Below, in pieces: positions 1-6,071 of a stretch of DNA of 49,408 nucleotides. Position numbers and translations under genes: made by a program. The notes beneath the pieces are model-generated. The model was not told the DNA's origin. It was given only the letters and a program-made list of their open reading frames with translations, and ran no database searches. Every line of letters starts with the position of its first letter. Position 1 is the stretch's first letter. The DNA comes from a virus. The stretch covers positions 1-49,408 of IMG/VR virus record IMGVR_UViG_3300027631_000032; one strand, 5' to 3'.

Positions 1-593
1 TTACCGGAGTAGATACGATGTACATTATTCTGTACATCATAACCATAGTCTTCAAAGTCTTTGTACATCTGTTCCACTAGACTTGTAGTCGGAACAATAA
101 TGAGTGTCTTACCTTCGGTTCTTTCTTGAACCCATCGCATCAGATTATAGATGATGAAAGACTTACCCGATCCTGTCGGGGATAACAGTAACGCCCTCTT
201 CTCTTCTATACCGTGGACGATTGCGTCATACTGATATCCACGTGGTTCGAATGGCGCACCGTAGTCTTTGATCTCCTTCATCAAAGATGGGTGGTCAACC
301 TTGTTCTTAATCTCCGGATGACCAAACTCATCACTGTCCATCAACTGTAACGGGTAGTACCTATCTGCACAGAATTTCTTCAGATGTTTGTACAGTCCAA
401 CAGGTAACGTCTTGGTCACCATGTTGAATAGTTTAATCTTCCCGTCCCACCGTCTTGCCTTAAACGCGGGCATGAACTTATGGCCAGGCACAAAGAACGA
501 GAAGTAATCTCGCAACTCTTGCGCTTGATGTGCATTACACTGCACCATTAATAGTGAGTGACTCTGCAATCCTATGGTGATGTTGTTATCCAT
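1..593 (-). CDS. uvsW: UvsW-like recombination DNA/RNA helicase (N-terminal part; cut by window edge)
   Basis: I read this gene directly from the minus strand: it starts ATG at 593 and stays open for 197 codons to the window edge. Residues 138-145 (SPTGSGKS) are a Walker A motif, preceded by the Q-motif-like FEPRGYQYDAI, and IIVPTTSLVEQM is motif Ia, the layout of a superfamily 2 helicase. The first 110 residues resemble the small N-terminal domain of T4 UvsW. UvsW unwinds branched DNA and R-loops and helps move T4 from origin-initiated to recombination-driven replication. The start overlaps the glutaredoxin stop by 8 bases, and uvsY lies two genes upstream, which supports the call. Helicase motifs II-VI are outside the window. 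Confidence 0.88.
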   Translation of the reverse strand, partial: MDNNITIGLQSHSLLMVQCNAHQAQELRDYFSFFVPGHKFMPAFKARRWDGKIKLFNMVTKTLPVGLYKHLKKFCADRYYPLQLMDSDEFGHPEIKNKVDHPSLMKEIKDYGAPFEPRGYQYDAIVHGIEEKRALLLSPTGSGKSFIIYNLMRWVQERTEGKTLIIVPTTSLVEQMYKDFEDYGYDVQNNVHRIYSG

Positions 594-831
594 TGAGGGA
601 CTTATTCAACTCCGTGTATCCGCCAATGTGGTTCCACTCTTCACCTTCTACTGTGAAGATCTGAGGAACAGTGCGAAATACTTGACCAGCCACTGACATC
701 AACCGTTCCTGTTCGGTCAATGCGATTTGCGTTAGATCACGGTAATCATACTCCAGACCATTACGTTCCAGTAGATCCTTTGCTTGTCTGCAATATCCAC
801 AGACGGGTGTTCCTACTACTATATACTTCAT
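586..831 (-). CDS. Glutaredoxin-like thiol-disulfide oxidoreductase
   Basis: This 81-residue protein has a thioredoxin-fold active site CGYC at residues 11-14, the cis-proline segment TVPQ at about 54-57 and a C-terminal GGYTEL glutathione-site motif, all hallmarks of glutaredoxin. It probably acts in the host cytoplasm as an electron donor, classically for ribonucleotide reductase (as T4 NrdC does), though no reductase gene is in the window. It lies between uvsY (1 base away) and uvsW (8-base overlap), so it is translated with recombination genes. The fold is secure; the in vivo partner is inferred. Confidence 0.9.
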   Translation of the reverse strand: MKYIVVGTPVCGYCRQAKDLLERNGLEYDYRDLTQIALTEQERLMSVAGQVFRTVPQIFTVEGEEWNHIGGYTELNKSLNG

Positions 832-832
832 C

Positions 833-1282
833 TTATGCTCCTGCCTCGAATTGTTTCCATCTGATCATATTTCCGATCGTTTGATGTCTCCAGTTAAGGT
901 TATTTACTATTTCATTAAGTGTCTCAATTACAGTCTTTAGGTATGCGACCTTCTCTTCACTACGTTGAATCTCCGGATCGGAGTCGTAGTAATGTTCCAT
1001 CTCACCTTTCAGTATCTTCAGACCGTTGAACGGGTCTGGTTCCCACCCTTTAGATTTGAGGGTGTTCTCGTCCATCTTACCATTGTAGTACAACCACTTA
1101 TCCTTCAACAGAATCTTCTGTACGTGATCGGCACGTTTCAAGGACAACTTGGCTGTGGACAGGTATTGTAAATATTTTGCGTGTAACATCGGAGTGTTAC
1201 GGGACGTTTCGTCCAGTTGATGTGTAGGGATCTGACAGTCTGTCTTCCACTCACTCAATATCAATTCTAAATCTAACTTCAT
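833..1282 (-). CDS. uvsY: UvsY recombination mediator
   Basis: This 149-residue protein is close in length to T4 UvsY (137 aa) and shares its hallmarks: an N-terminal helical part with LHAKYLQYLS, a KWLYYNGKMDENTL segment, and the C-terminal FEAG ending. UvsY loads the UvsX recombinase onto gp32-coated single-stranded DNA. The shadow-site GAGGAA lies about 8 bases before ATG at 1282. The neighbours are glutaredoxin and uvsW downstream and a 2OG-oxygenase-like gene 3 bases upstream. The nearest promoter I can see is the late octamer at 2447-2454, so it is probably expressed late together with uvsW. Confidence 0.88.
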   Translation of the reverse strand: MKLDLELILSEWKTDCQIPTHQLDETSRNTPMLHAKYLQYLSTAKLSLKRADHVQKILLKDKWLYYNGKMDENTLKSKGWEPDPFNGLKILKGEMEHYYDSDPEIQRSEEKVAYLKTVIETLNEIVNNLNWRHQTIGNMIRWKQFEAGA

Positions 1283-1285
1283 AAT

Positions 1286-1933
1286 TTATTCCTCATTCTT
1301 TATATAGTCTACCATATCTAACCAATAGTCTTGATCAAAACCCAATGTAAAACTCAGTGTCATTCTATAACAGTCAGTGTACGCACAGTGATATATGACT
1401 GGTCTTTCTTCTTCGTAACTTGCGAAGTATCCTACCTTACACGACCAACCCTTCTTGTCATGCATTGTATTTATCTTTCCGTTATCTACCCATTTGAACC
1501 AACCATCTCCGGTCTCACTCCACGTGAATATCACATTGAACGATGCCGCGTTTGCGTTATTGTGCCAGTCTATGAATCCTTGAGGTGGATACAACTGAGA
1601 CAATGCAGAAGACTGTAACCCCAATTCTGTCTTGAGTCGATCGTTGACTTCCTCGAAGTCTTTCGTGTACAACGCCTTCGCTTCCGCATCCGGTTGATTA
1701 TAGTGTTGAGGTTTTATTGGATGCGAGTACGCAGCTCCGGGCAGACCGTCATGATCTGACCCCTTCTTCATTAATTCGTTTAGGTATTCTTCGGATGTGA
1801 AGTGATTGCCCTCACCAATATGTTGGCTCATACAATCACTCGTCTTCGTGACATCATATTTCTCACGATACAAATAACGAAATCTTTCTAATATATCAAG
1901 AACACGTTGGTTCTTCACTTCAATAAACTTCAT
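1286..1933 (-). CDS. 2OG-Fe(II) oxygenase-like protein (copy 1)
   Basis: This 215-residue protein carries a double-stranded beta-helix type motif set: GFIDWHNNANA with H124 and N126, and YHCAYTDCYRMTLSF with H182 and R190. The H..(H)..R spacing resembles 2-oxoglutarate/iron oxygenases, with R190 the likely 2OG anchor. The usual Asp of the HxD pair is Asn. The same HxN is present in the paralogue at 21619-22332, so it is a family feature rather than a chance mutation. Substrate is unknown; phage relatives may modify proteins or nucleotides. It starts one base from the end of the tail-tube-like gene and sits in the uvsY operon. Confidence 0.65.
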   Translation of the reverse strand: MKFIEVKNQRVLDILERFRYLYREKYDVTKTSDCMSQHIGEGNHFTSEEYLNELMKKGSDHDGLPGAAYSHPIKPQHYNQPDAEAKALYTKDFEEVNDRLKTELGLQSSALSQLYPPQGFIDWHNNANAASFNVIFTWSETGDGWFKWVDNGKINTMHDKKGWSCKVGYFASYEEERPVIYHCAYTDCYRMTLSFTLGFDQDYWLDMVDYIKNEE

Positions 1934-1934
1934 A

Positions 1935-2426
1935 CTACCTCAGTTCAAATGACGAAAATCTAAACTCCACGTTGAATGTTAAGTACTGCACGGTCGATGT
2001 GTTTGCTTGTAACTGTATAGAACTAATGTTTGTTGGTATACAGTCTTTATATAGTATCTGCGTATTGGAGTTGTTATGACTCGTTAAGATACTTACTACG
2101 ATATCCTGATACGGACTAAACTGAGCATCAGTGTTGGATGTCTGAGGCGAGTTGATCGTACTCTCTAACCAAGACTGCATCTCTTTGTATGATGTCATGT
2201 TCTCGTCCAGTATGATATCCAAGGCAAGACTACCGTAAGTGATCTTGTCACCCGCTAATGGAATAGACGTTATGCGTGGCGTACCAAGTTCTAACGGAGA
2301 AACCGTAGAGCCCGGATGCGTCACACCCTGTGCAAAGTACTCAAGGTTCGGGTAATTTTGCCTACTAATTATAACACGAAACCCAGTCGGTTGCAAGTAG
2401 TTTTTGTTTGCTGTTAGTTCTGCCAT
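1935..2426 (-). CDS. Tail-tube-like structural protein (second gp19-fold candidate)
   Basis: This 163-residue protein has the length of T4 gp19. Its layout is tube-like: an N-terminal NYLQPTGFRVIISR strand, a GVTHPGSTVSPLELGTPR loop, GDKITYGSLALDIILDE (compare the gp19 GDRTFxxWTVTVxND segment), a helix MTSYKEMQSWL, and a final VQYLTFNVEFRFSSFEL strand. A clearer gp19 lies at 11293-11820, so this copy may be a minor tube, tube-initiator or terminator component. AGGAG precedes the ATG, and a perfect late octamer lies about 20 bases upstream. It is the first gene of the operon that ends with uvsW. Fold assignment is by pattern only. Confidence 0.6.
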   Translation of the reverse strand: MAELTANKNYLQPTGFRVIISRQNYPNLEYFAQGVTHPGSTVSPLELGTPRITSIPLAGDKITYGSLALDIILDENMTSYKEMQSWLESTINSPQTSNTDAQFSPYQDIVVSILTSHNNSNTQILYKDCIPTNISSIQLQANTSTVQYLTFNVEFRFSSFELR

Positions 2427-2446
2427 TGATGTTCTCCTATACCTTC

Positions 2447-2454
2447 TATTTATA
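2447..2454 (-). promoter_or_regulatory. T4-type late promoter upstream of the tube-like/uvsY/uvsW operon
   Basis: The minus strand reads TATAAATA, the T4 late (gp55-dependent) consensus, 20 bases before the ATG at 2426. It is one arm of a 17-base inverted repeat at 2447-2463 (7-base arms, 3-base centre). The other arm gives GATAAATA on the plus strand but lies only 7 bases from the ATG at 2470, so it is unlikely to serve that gene. Confidence 0.75.
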
Positions 2455-2469
2455 CGATAAATAACTCAC

Positions 2470-3165
2470 ATGAACAGAGATATTAAAAAATTCCACGAAT
2501 GCGGTTATGTCATAGTTACCGACTTTCTCAGCGACTCGCAACATGAGGAGTTGGTGAAAGAATGTCATAATCTTGCCGACTTCGGTATGCATAATCCCGA
2601 TAAGTTTTGGGTTTTAAATGCACCAAACAATCCATGTAAACTTGACGGTGTAATGGAGTTGTCCGGTAAGTTATTTAGACTTGGTAGAAATGAGACGTTG
2701 GTCAAGTATGCAAGGGAACTGATAGGGCCCGATATAGAGACCTATATCTCTAAGTTCTTTCCCATGATACCAAGGGAAGGATTCTCTGTAGACTGGCATC
2801 AAGACAATCATTACATAAAGGCAGATCCAAATAAGATGATCAGTTGCGATGTGTTTGTTGAAGGTGCGTCCAAAGAGAATGGTTGTCTACGTATCATACC
2901 CAACTCTCAACATGAACTACTGCCCCACGAATTGACATCTCACGATGTATTCGATTGGATAGAAGATAGACATTGGGACAATATCATAGACATAGAACTA
3001 GACGAACCTTTTGCCATACTCTTTCACCCTCAGTTAATCCACAGTTGTTATCGTAACACTAGTGATCGATTTAGATACAGTGTTGCGTGGGAATATATCA
3101 CCACCGATAACCACTCACCTATACACCGAGGGCATCATTCTCAAGATCGTTTAAATATCGCTTGA
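2470..3165 (+). CDS. Phytanoyl-CoA dioxygenase (PhyH)-like 2OG-Fe(II) oxygenase
   Basis: This 231-residue protein follows the PhyH pattern: the N-terminal FHECGYVIVTDFLSDSQ, WHQDNHY with the HxD pair H110/D112, GCLRIIPNSQH, and the distal H191 followed by R200/R202 (LIHSCYRNTSDRFR). All iron ligands are present. PhyH enzymes hydroxylate small molecules such as lipids, amino acids or pterins; the substrate here is unknown. This is the first gene of the rightward island. I see no good Shine-Dalgarno before ATG 2470 and no convincing promoter in the 43-base gap. Its stop overlaps the -35 of the next promoter. Confidence 0.85.
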   Translation: MNRDIKKFHECGYVIVTDFLSDSQHEELVKECHNLADFGMHNPDKFWVLNAPNNPCKLDGVMELSGKLFRLGRNETLVKYARELIGPDIETYISKFFPMIPREGFSVDWHQDNHYIKADPNKMISCDVFVEGASKENGCLRIIPNSQHELLPHELTSHDVFDWIEDRHWDNIIDIELDEPFAILFHPQLIHSCYRNTSDRFRYSVAWEYITTDNHSPIHRGHHSQDRLNIA

Positions 3166-3190
3166 CTTAATTTGCTACATACTGTATAAT
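3162..3190 (+). promoter_or_regulatory. Sigma70-type promoter for the DUF4338-like gene
   Basis: TTGACT at 3162-3167 and TATAAT at 3185-3190 are separated by exactly 17 bases, close to ideal for host sigma70 RNA polymerase. The ATG at 3216 follows a GAGGAAAG Shine-Dalgarno. This marks the gene as early rather than late, unlike the minus-strand blocks. Confidence 0.85.
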
Positions 3191-3215
3191 GTGTAACAGA
3201 TGATGAGGAAAGTAA

Positions 3216-4346
3216 ATGATTTTAGAACATAAAGATGCGTTATACGCAGCAAATGCTTTTGATGAGTTCTTTGGAAACATAGAACGCATCGATGAATACA
3301 TGAGACAGATCAAGATGGAACGTATGGAATCCTTTCCGTACTCTCTGCCTGGCATGGGGCCAGAAGAAGATCTGTTCAGCAACTTCGATATCCATCCGTC
3401 AGAGATGGAGTTTGTAATACAAGAATCACCCGCACAACAGTTCATGTCCTACATGGAGATTGTCACGTCCGCACCCGTGGAAGCGTCAATTCCAGGCAAG
3501 GGACTGAAGTGGGTTATCAAAGAGAAGAATACTAACATGGTTGTTGGTATGATTCGTTTCGGTTCTCCTACTATTAATAGTAGACCACGGAACGAATGGT
3601 TAGGACGACCACTAGACAGTATGAATCCAGACGTAATGAAACGGTTCAATGACTCCGCAATCATGGGGTTCAACATTGTACCGACTCAACCGTTCGGTTA
3701 CAACTATCTTGGTGGTAAGTTACTGGCCGCAATTTGTTGTTCCCACCACACACGTGAGGCATTGAACAAGAAGTACAATTCAAACTTCTGTATGTTCGAG
3801 ACTACTTCGTTATACGGGTCAACAAAGTCTGCATCGCAGTATGATGGTATGAAACCATTTCTGCGGTTCAATGGTTTGACAGACTCAAACTTCTTACCAC
3901 TAATCAATGACAACACTTACCGCAGACTTAGTGCATGGTTCGTTGAAAAGAATGGTGGTGAACCCTTGGTTCCTGTGGACGCCTCATCTCGTAAACTAAA
4001 AACACAGACCAAGATGGCATCTATTATCAAAGCCTCTCTCAAGGTACATGATGAGAATGCCTATAAGAAGTTCTGTCAAACTTATTCGGATGCAAAGGGA
4101 CTGACGGAACGTAAACGTTCTTTCGTGTCTACCTACGGGTACGACAACGTCCCTGCGTATTTGAACCTAGAAACCGATACATTGATCAAGAAAGAGAATT
4201 TCGACAGATTCTCTCTAGAGGGTGTTACTGCATGGTGGAAGAAGAATGCCATCAAACGTTATGACAAACTCAAGAGTGAAGGTCGTTTGCGTAGACAAGT
4301 AGAGACTTGGAATGTAAATGCAGACGACATTGATATTATAAGATAA
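3216..4346 (+). CDS. DUF4338 (DruA-like) family candidate
   Basis: This 376-residue protein has a central block that resembles the DUF4338 domain, the domain of Druantia protein DruA: GKGLKWVIKE..VVGMIRFGSP (95-118), RNEWLGRPLD (125-134), DSAIMGFNIVP (146-156), GGKLLAAICC (166-175), HHTREALNKKYN, then MFETTSLYGSTKSASQYDGMKPFL (193-216). The family's biochemical role is unknown; phages carry DUF4338 proteins outside any Druantia operon. The C-terminal third is Lys/Arg-rich, which fits nucleic-acid binding. It has its own strong sigma70 promoter, suggesting early expression. The family call is by recollection of the motif pattern and needs a profile search. Confidence 0.5.
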   Translation: MILEHKDALYAANAFDEFFGNIERIDEYMRQIKMERMESFPYSLPGMGPEEDLFSNFDIHPSEMEFVIQESPAQQFMSYMEIVTSAPVEASIPGKGLKWVIKEKNTNMVVGMIRFGSPTINSRPRNEWLGRPLDSMNPDVMKRFNDSAIMGFNIVPTQPFGYNYLGGKLLAAICCSHHTREALNKKYNSNFCMFETTSLYGSTKSASQYDGMKPFLRFNGLTDSNFLPLINDNTYRRLSAWFVEKNGGEPLVPVDASSRKLKTQTKMASIIKASLKVHDENAYKKFCQTYSDAKGLTERKRSFVSTYGYDNVPAYLNLETDTLIKKENFDRFSLEGVTAWWKKNAIKRYDKLKSEGRLRRQVETWNVNADDIDIIR

Positions 4347-4371
4347 GAGTCTTATATATACTACTGTGTTC

Positions 4372-4377
4372 TATAAT
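4372..4377 (+). promoter_or_regulatory. Possible -10 box before the ParB-like gene
   Basis: TATAAT occurs 51 bases before the ATG at 4428 but no good -35 hexamer lies at 16-18 bases upstream. An extended or activator-dependent (middle-type) promoter is possible. A Shine-Dalgarno AGGAAAA precedes the ATG. Confidence 0.3.
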
Positions 4378-4427
4378 CCTCAATGAGTTTTATATTTCAC
4401 TTAATTTAATCCAATAGGAAAATAACT

Positions 4428-5414
4428 ATGTCAATCATAACACTAGCTGATTATGTCAGCACAAATACAGACCATATCGCGTTACCCGACTACACTGACC
4501 TTGGTGTAGAATCCGTAGAAAACATTGTACTATCTTTTGACCAGATTCATATCGATGATATCACTGGCAACGTAGGTAAGGTAGACACCCACACTGGCGC
4601 TGAGATCGAACAACTTAGGTTGTCTTTCGCTGACGGTGTCGATTCCCAAGAGTTTCCACCCGCAGTTTATTATCGTGGTGCGGCGTTTAGTAAACCATAC
4701 GTCCTTGTATATGGTTACGGTAGATCCGAAGCGATTCGTGCTTTGGGACAAAAAGAGTGGATCTTTACTTTGTTCGCTGGTACACCAGAACAGATGGAAG
4801 ATGTACAGGCACAAGAGAACGAGGGATATCCCAAGCGATTCAACAAAGAAGTCGATATGCGTAAACACCTGAGTCGCAAAGTTGCAAATGGTCGCATCAA
4901 GAATACAGAGAAGGCGATTACCAAAGAGTTCATTAGAATCTACGGTAAGACACGAGATAAGACTTGTCGTAACCGTGTAGTGAAAATGGTTATGGAAGCG
5001 GCAGATACGCCACAACCGTATATCCTATATACCTCTGTCCCTAAAGTACAGGATTGGGTATCTAACCACTCTTCGGTAGAACATGTTATCGGTGGTGAGT
5101 TCAGTGAGGAAACCAACTCATACGGTGTATGTATCGGTGAAGGTTATCAGTATCGTGTTATCATGCAGGCTGTTAATCGTTACATGGAGACAGGTAAGTT
5201 TACCAACCTTATTGGTCATGTAGGCGCACCGACTTCAAAGGCGACACTAGAGATCAAACGAAAGAGATTTGTTGATCAGTTAAATACACACAGACAGGCA
5301 TTAGAGTATTGTGGGTTGACTACATTCCCCGTGAGACTTCTAGGTTTCTTACCACAAGAACAGGGTAAAGAAAGTTTGAAACAATTAGTAAAATATTCCT
5401 TGCCAAACAACTAG
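4428..5414 (+). CDS. ParB/sulfiredoxin-fold-like DNA-associated protein
   Basis: This 328-residue protein has a region like the ParB N-terminal nucleotide-binding domain: YVLVYGYGRSEAIRALG at 91-107 (compare the ParB 'v..G.hR..A....G' box II) followed by AQENEGYPKRFN at 128-139 (compare the 'EN..R' box). The middle is basic (KRKRFVDQ and KTRDKTCRNRVVK), which fits DNA binding. ParB-like domains bind and hydrolyse CTP or act as nucleases; which applies here cannot be told. There is no ParA in the window. It probably belongs to the early or middle class with its upstream neighbour. Confidence 0.55.
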   Translation: MSIITLADYVSTNTDHIALPDYTDLGVESVENIVLSFDQIHIDDITGNVGKVDTHTGAEIEQLRLSFADGVDSQEFPPAVYYRGAAFSKPYVLVYGYGRSEAIRALGQKEWIFTLFAGTPEQMEDVQAQENEGYPKRFNKEVDMRKHLSRKVANGRIKNTEKAITKEFIRIYGKTRDKTCRNRVVKMVMEAADTPQPYILYTSVPKVQDWVSNHSSVEHVIGGEFSEETNSYGVCIGEGYQYRVIMQAVNRYMETGKFTNLIGHVGAPTSKATLEIKRKRFVDQLNTHRQALEYCGLTTFPVRLLGFLPQEQGKESLKQLVKYSLPNN

Positions 5415-5429
5415 AGTTTGTGTTATAAT
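5400..5429 (+). promoter_or_regulatory. Sigma70-type promoter for tRNA-Gly
   Basis: TTGCCA at 5400-5405 and TATAAT at 5424-5429 are 18 bases apart. The predicted start near 5436 lies just ahead of the tRNA 5' end at 5443, so the tRNA can be transcribed independently of the upstream gene. Confidence 0.7.
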
Positions 5430-5442
5430 ATACCCATATTAT

Positions 5443-5514
5443 GCGGAGTTAGTATAATGATTACGTTAGGTGTCCAACCTAAAGATGGGGGTTCAAGTCC
5501 TCTGCTCCGCTCCA
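5443..5514 (+). tRNA. tRNA-Gly (UCC anticodon), with encoded CCA and non-canonical position 33
   Basis: The 72-base gene folds as a cloverleaf: acceptor GCGGAGT/GCTCCGC (7 pairs, one G-U), discriminator T and encoded CCA at 5512-5514, anticodon stem TTAGG/CCTAA and a T-arm with loop TTCAAGT. The anticodon by position is UCC (Gly, codons GGA/GGG), and the acceptor and D-arm resemble E. coli and T4 tRNA-Gly. Two oddities: position 33, next to the anticodon and normally U, is G (5472), and the D-loop lacks the conserved GG pair. A terminator follows at once. Confidence 0.85.
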
Positions 5515-5525
5515 AACATTTTTCC

Positions 5526-5549
5526 CCCCACTTCGGTGGGGTTTTTTTT
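5526..5549 (+). terminator. Rho-independent terminator after tRNA-Gly
   Basis: Stem CCCCAC/GTGGGG with a TTCG tetraloop is followed by eight T. It ends the rightward island. The minus-strand reading lacks a T-run, so it acts in one direction. Confidence 0.93.
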
Positions 5550-5574
5550 GGGTGCCATCCTTGGCTATCTTACT

Positions 5575-5781
5575 CTATTCCCCTTCTGGTGCTGTTGCAT
5601 CTGTGCCAGTCTTTTCCGCAACATCTTTAATCAAATTTGATGTCACATCTAACACACCGGCAGTTACACCAAAGACATCTGAACCAACACCTTTAATAAC
5701 ACCACCAGTACCATCGATAGTTGCATCGACAGTTGAACAAGCAGACAGAACTAATGCGAATGCAATTGCAATAAAACGCAT
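5575..5781 (-). CDS. Small predicted outer-membrane lipoprotein
   Basis: This 68-residue protein begins with a lipoprotein signal: MRFIAIAFALV then the lipobox LSAC, giving a mature protein that starts at Cys15. The mature part is small, Gly/Val/Asp/Thr-rich with no recognisable domain (TIDGTGGVIKGVGSDVFG). It is probably exported and lipid-anchored in a Gram-negative envelope. Possible roles are superinfection exclusion, lysis accessory or spanin-like; none is shown. AGGAG sits 6-7 bases before the ATG. Two late octamers lie 103-217 bases upstream, so it is likely a late gene transcribed separately from the capsid gene. Confidence 0.8.
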   Translation of the reverse strand: MRFIAIAFALVLSACSTVDATIDGTGGVIKGVGSDVFGVTAGVLDVTSNLIKDVAEKTGTDATAPEGE

Positions 5782-5883
5782 AATACTCTCCTGTTTCTAG
5801 ATTGCTGGATAACCAGATTCCGACTAACGCTTACCCGTATAGGGCATCCCCCGTTGTTACTTTGTCCAGTTCGTGAACATAGG

Positions 5884-5891
5884 TATTTATA
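5884..5891 (-). promoter_or_regulatory. Late promoter proximal to the lipoprotein gene
   Basis: Minus-strand TATAAATA flanked by CGTATAAATACC, about 100 bases ahead of the lipoprotein ATG at 5781. Confidence 0.65.
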
Positions 5892-5990
5892 CGTATAGTA
5901 AAATCTTCTATCCAGTAATTCCGGCTGTGGTTTCCTATCCACTCATGTGCAGTACGTACCACTTGATACGCAGAACATCTTCCTTATATC

Positions 5991-5998
5991 TATTTATA
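5991..5998 (-). promoter_or_regulatory. Late promoter just downstream of the capsid terminator
   Basis: Minus-strand TATAAATA lies 6 bases past the T-run of the capsid terminator, so termination and a new late start are adjacent. It could drive the lipoprotein gene with a long leader. Confidence 0.65.
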
Positions 5999-6003
5999 CG
6001 CAT

Positions 6004-6029
6004 AAAAAAAGGGACTCCGAAGAGTCCCT
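6004..6029 (-). terminator. Rho-independent terminator after the major capsid gene
   Basis: On the minus strand the stem AGGGACTC/GAGTCCCT closes a TTCG tetraloop and is followed by seven T. It begins about 43 bases after the capsid stop codon and ends the head operon. Confidence 0.93.
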
Positions 6030-6071
6030 CTAAAATGTGGTGAGTTAACCTCACTCTTATTTTTATACTTC

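Larger units (their letters stand above)
5782..6071 (-). other. 290-base intergenic region between lipoprotein and capsid gene
   Basis: No convincing gene is seen here. It contains the capsid-gene terminator at 6004-6029 and two minus-strand TATAAATA late octamers at 5991-5998 and 5884-5891. Transcripts from the first would have a leader of about 200 bases before the lipoprotein start. It is the longest gene-free stretch in the window. Confidence 0.7.

Noticed and set aside
2456-2463. GATAAATA on the plus strand as a late promoter for the PhyH-like gene
   Set aside because: It is 7 bases before the ATG, so with T4 spacing transcription would start at or past the start codon; it is better explained as the second arm of the inverted repeat around the minus-strand promoter.
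5443-5514. Reading the tRNA anticodon as GUC (Asp) to restore U33
   Set aside because: Shifting the loop by one base destroys the five perfect anticodon-stem pairs, and the acceptor and D-arm match tRNA-Gly(UCC) of E. coli and T4.
5418-5630. Plus-strand open frame covering the tRNA
   Set aside because: It runs through the tRNA and its terminator and has no ribosome binding site.
5751-5942. Minus-strand 63-codon frame upstream of the lipoprotein
   Set aside because: It overlaps the lipoprotein start, lacks a Shine-Dalgarno and shows no protein-like composition.
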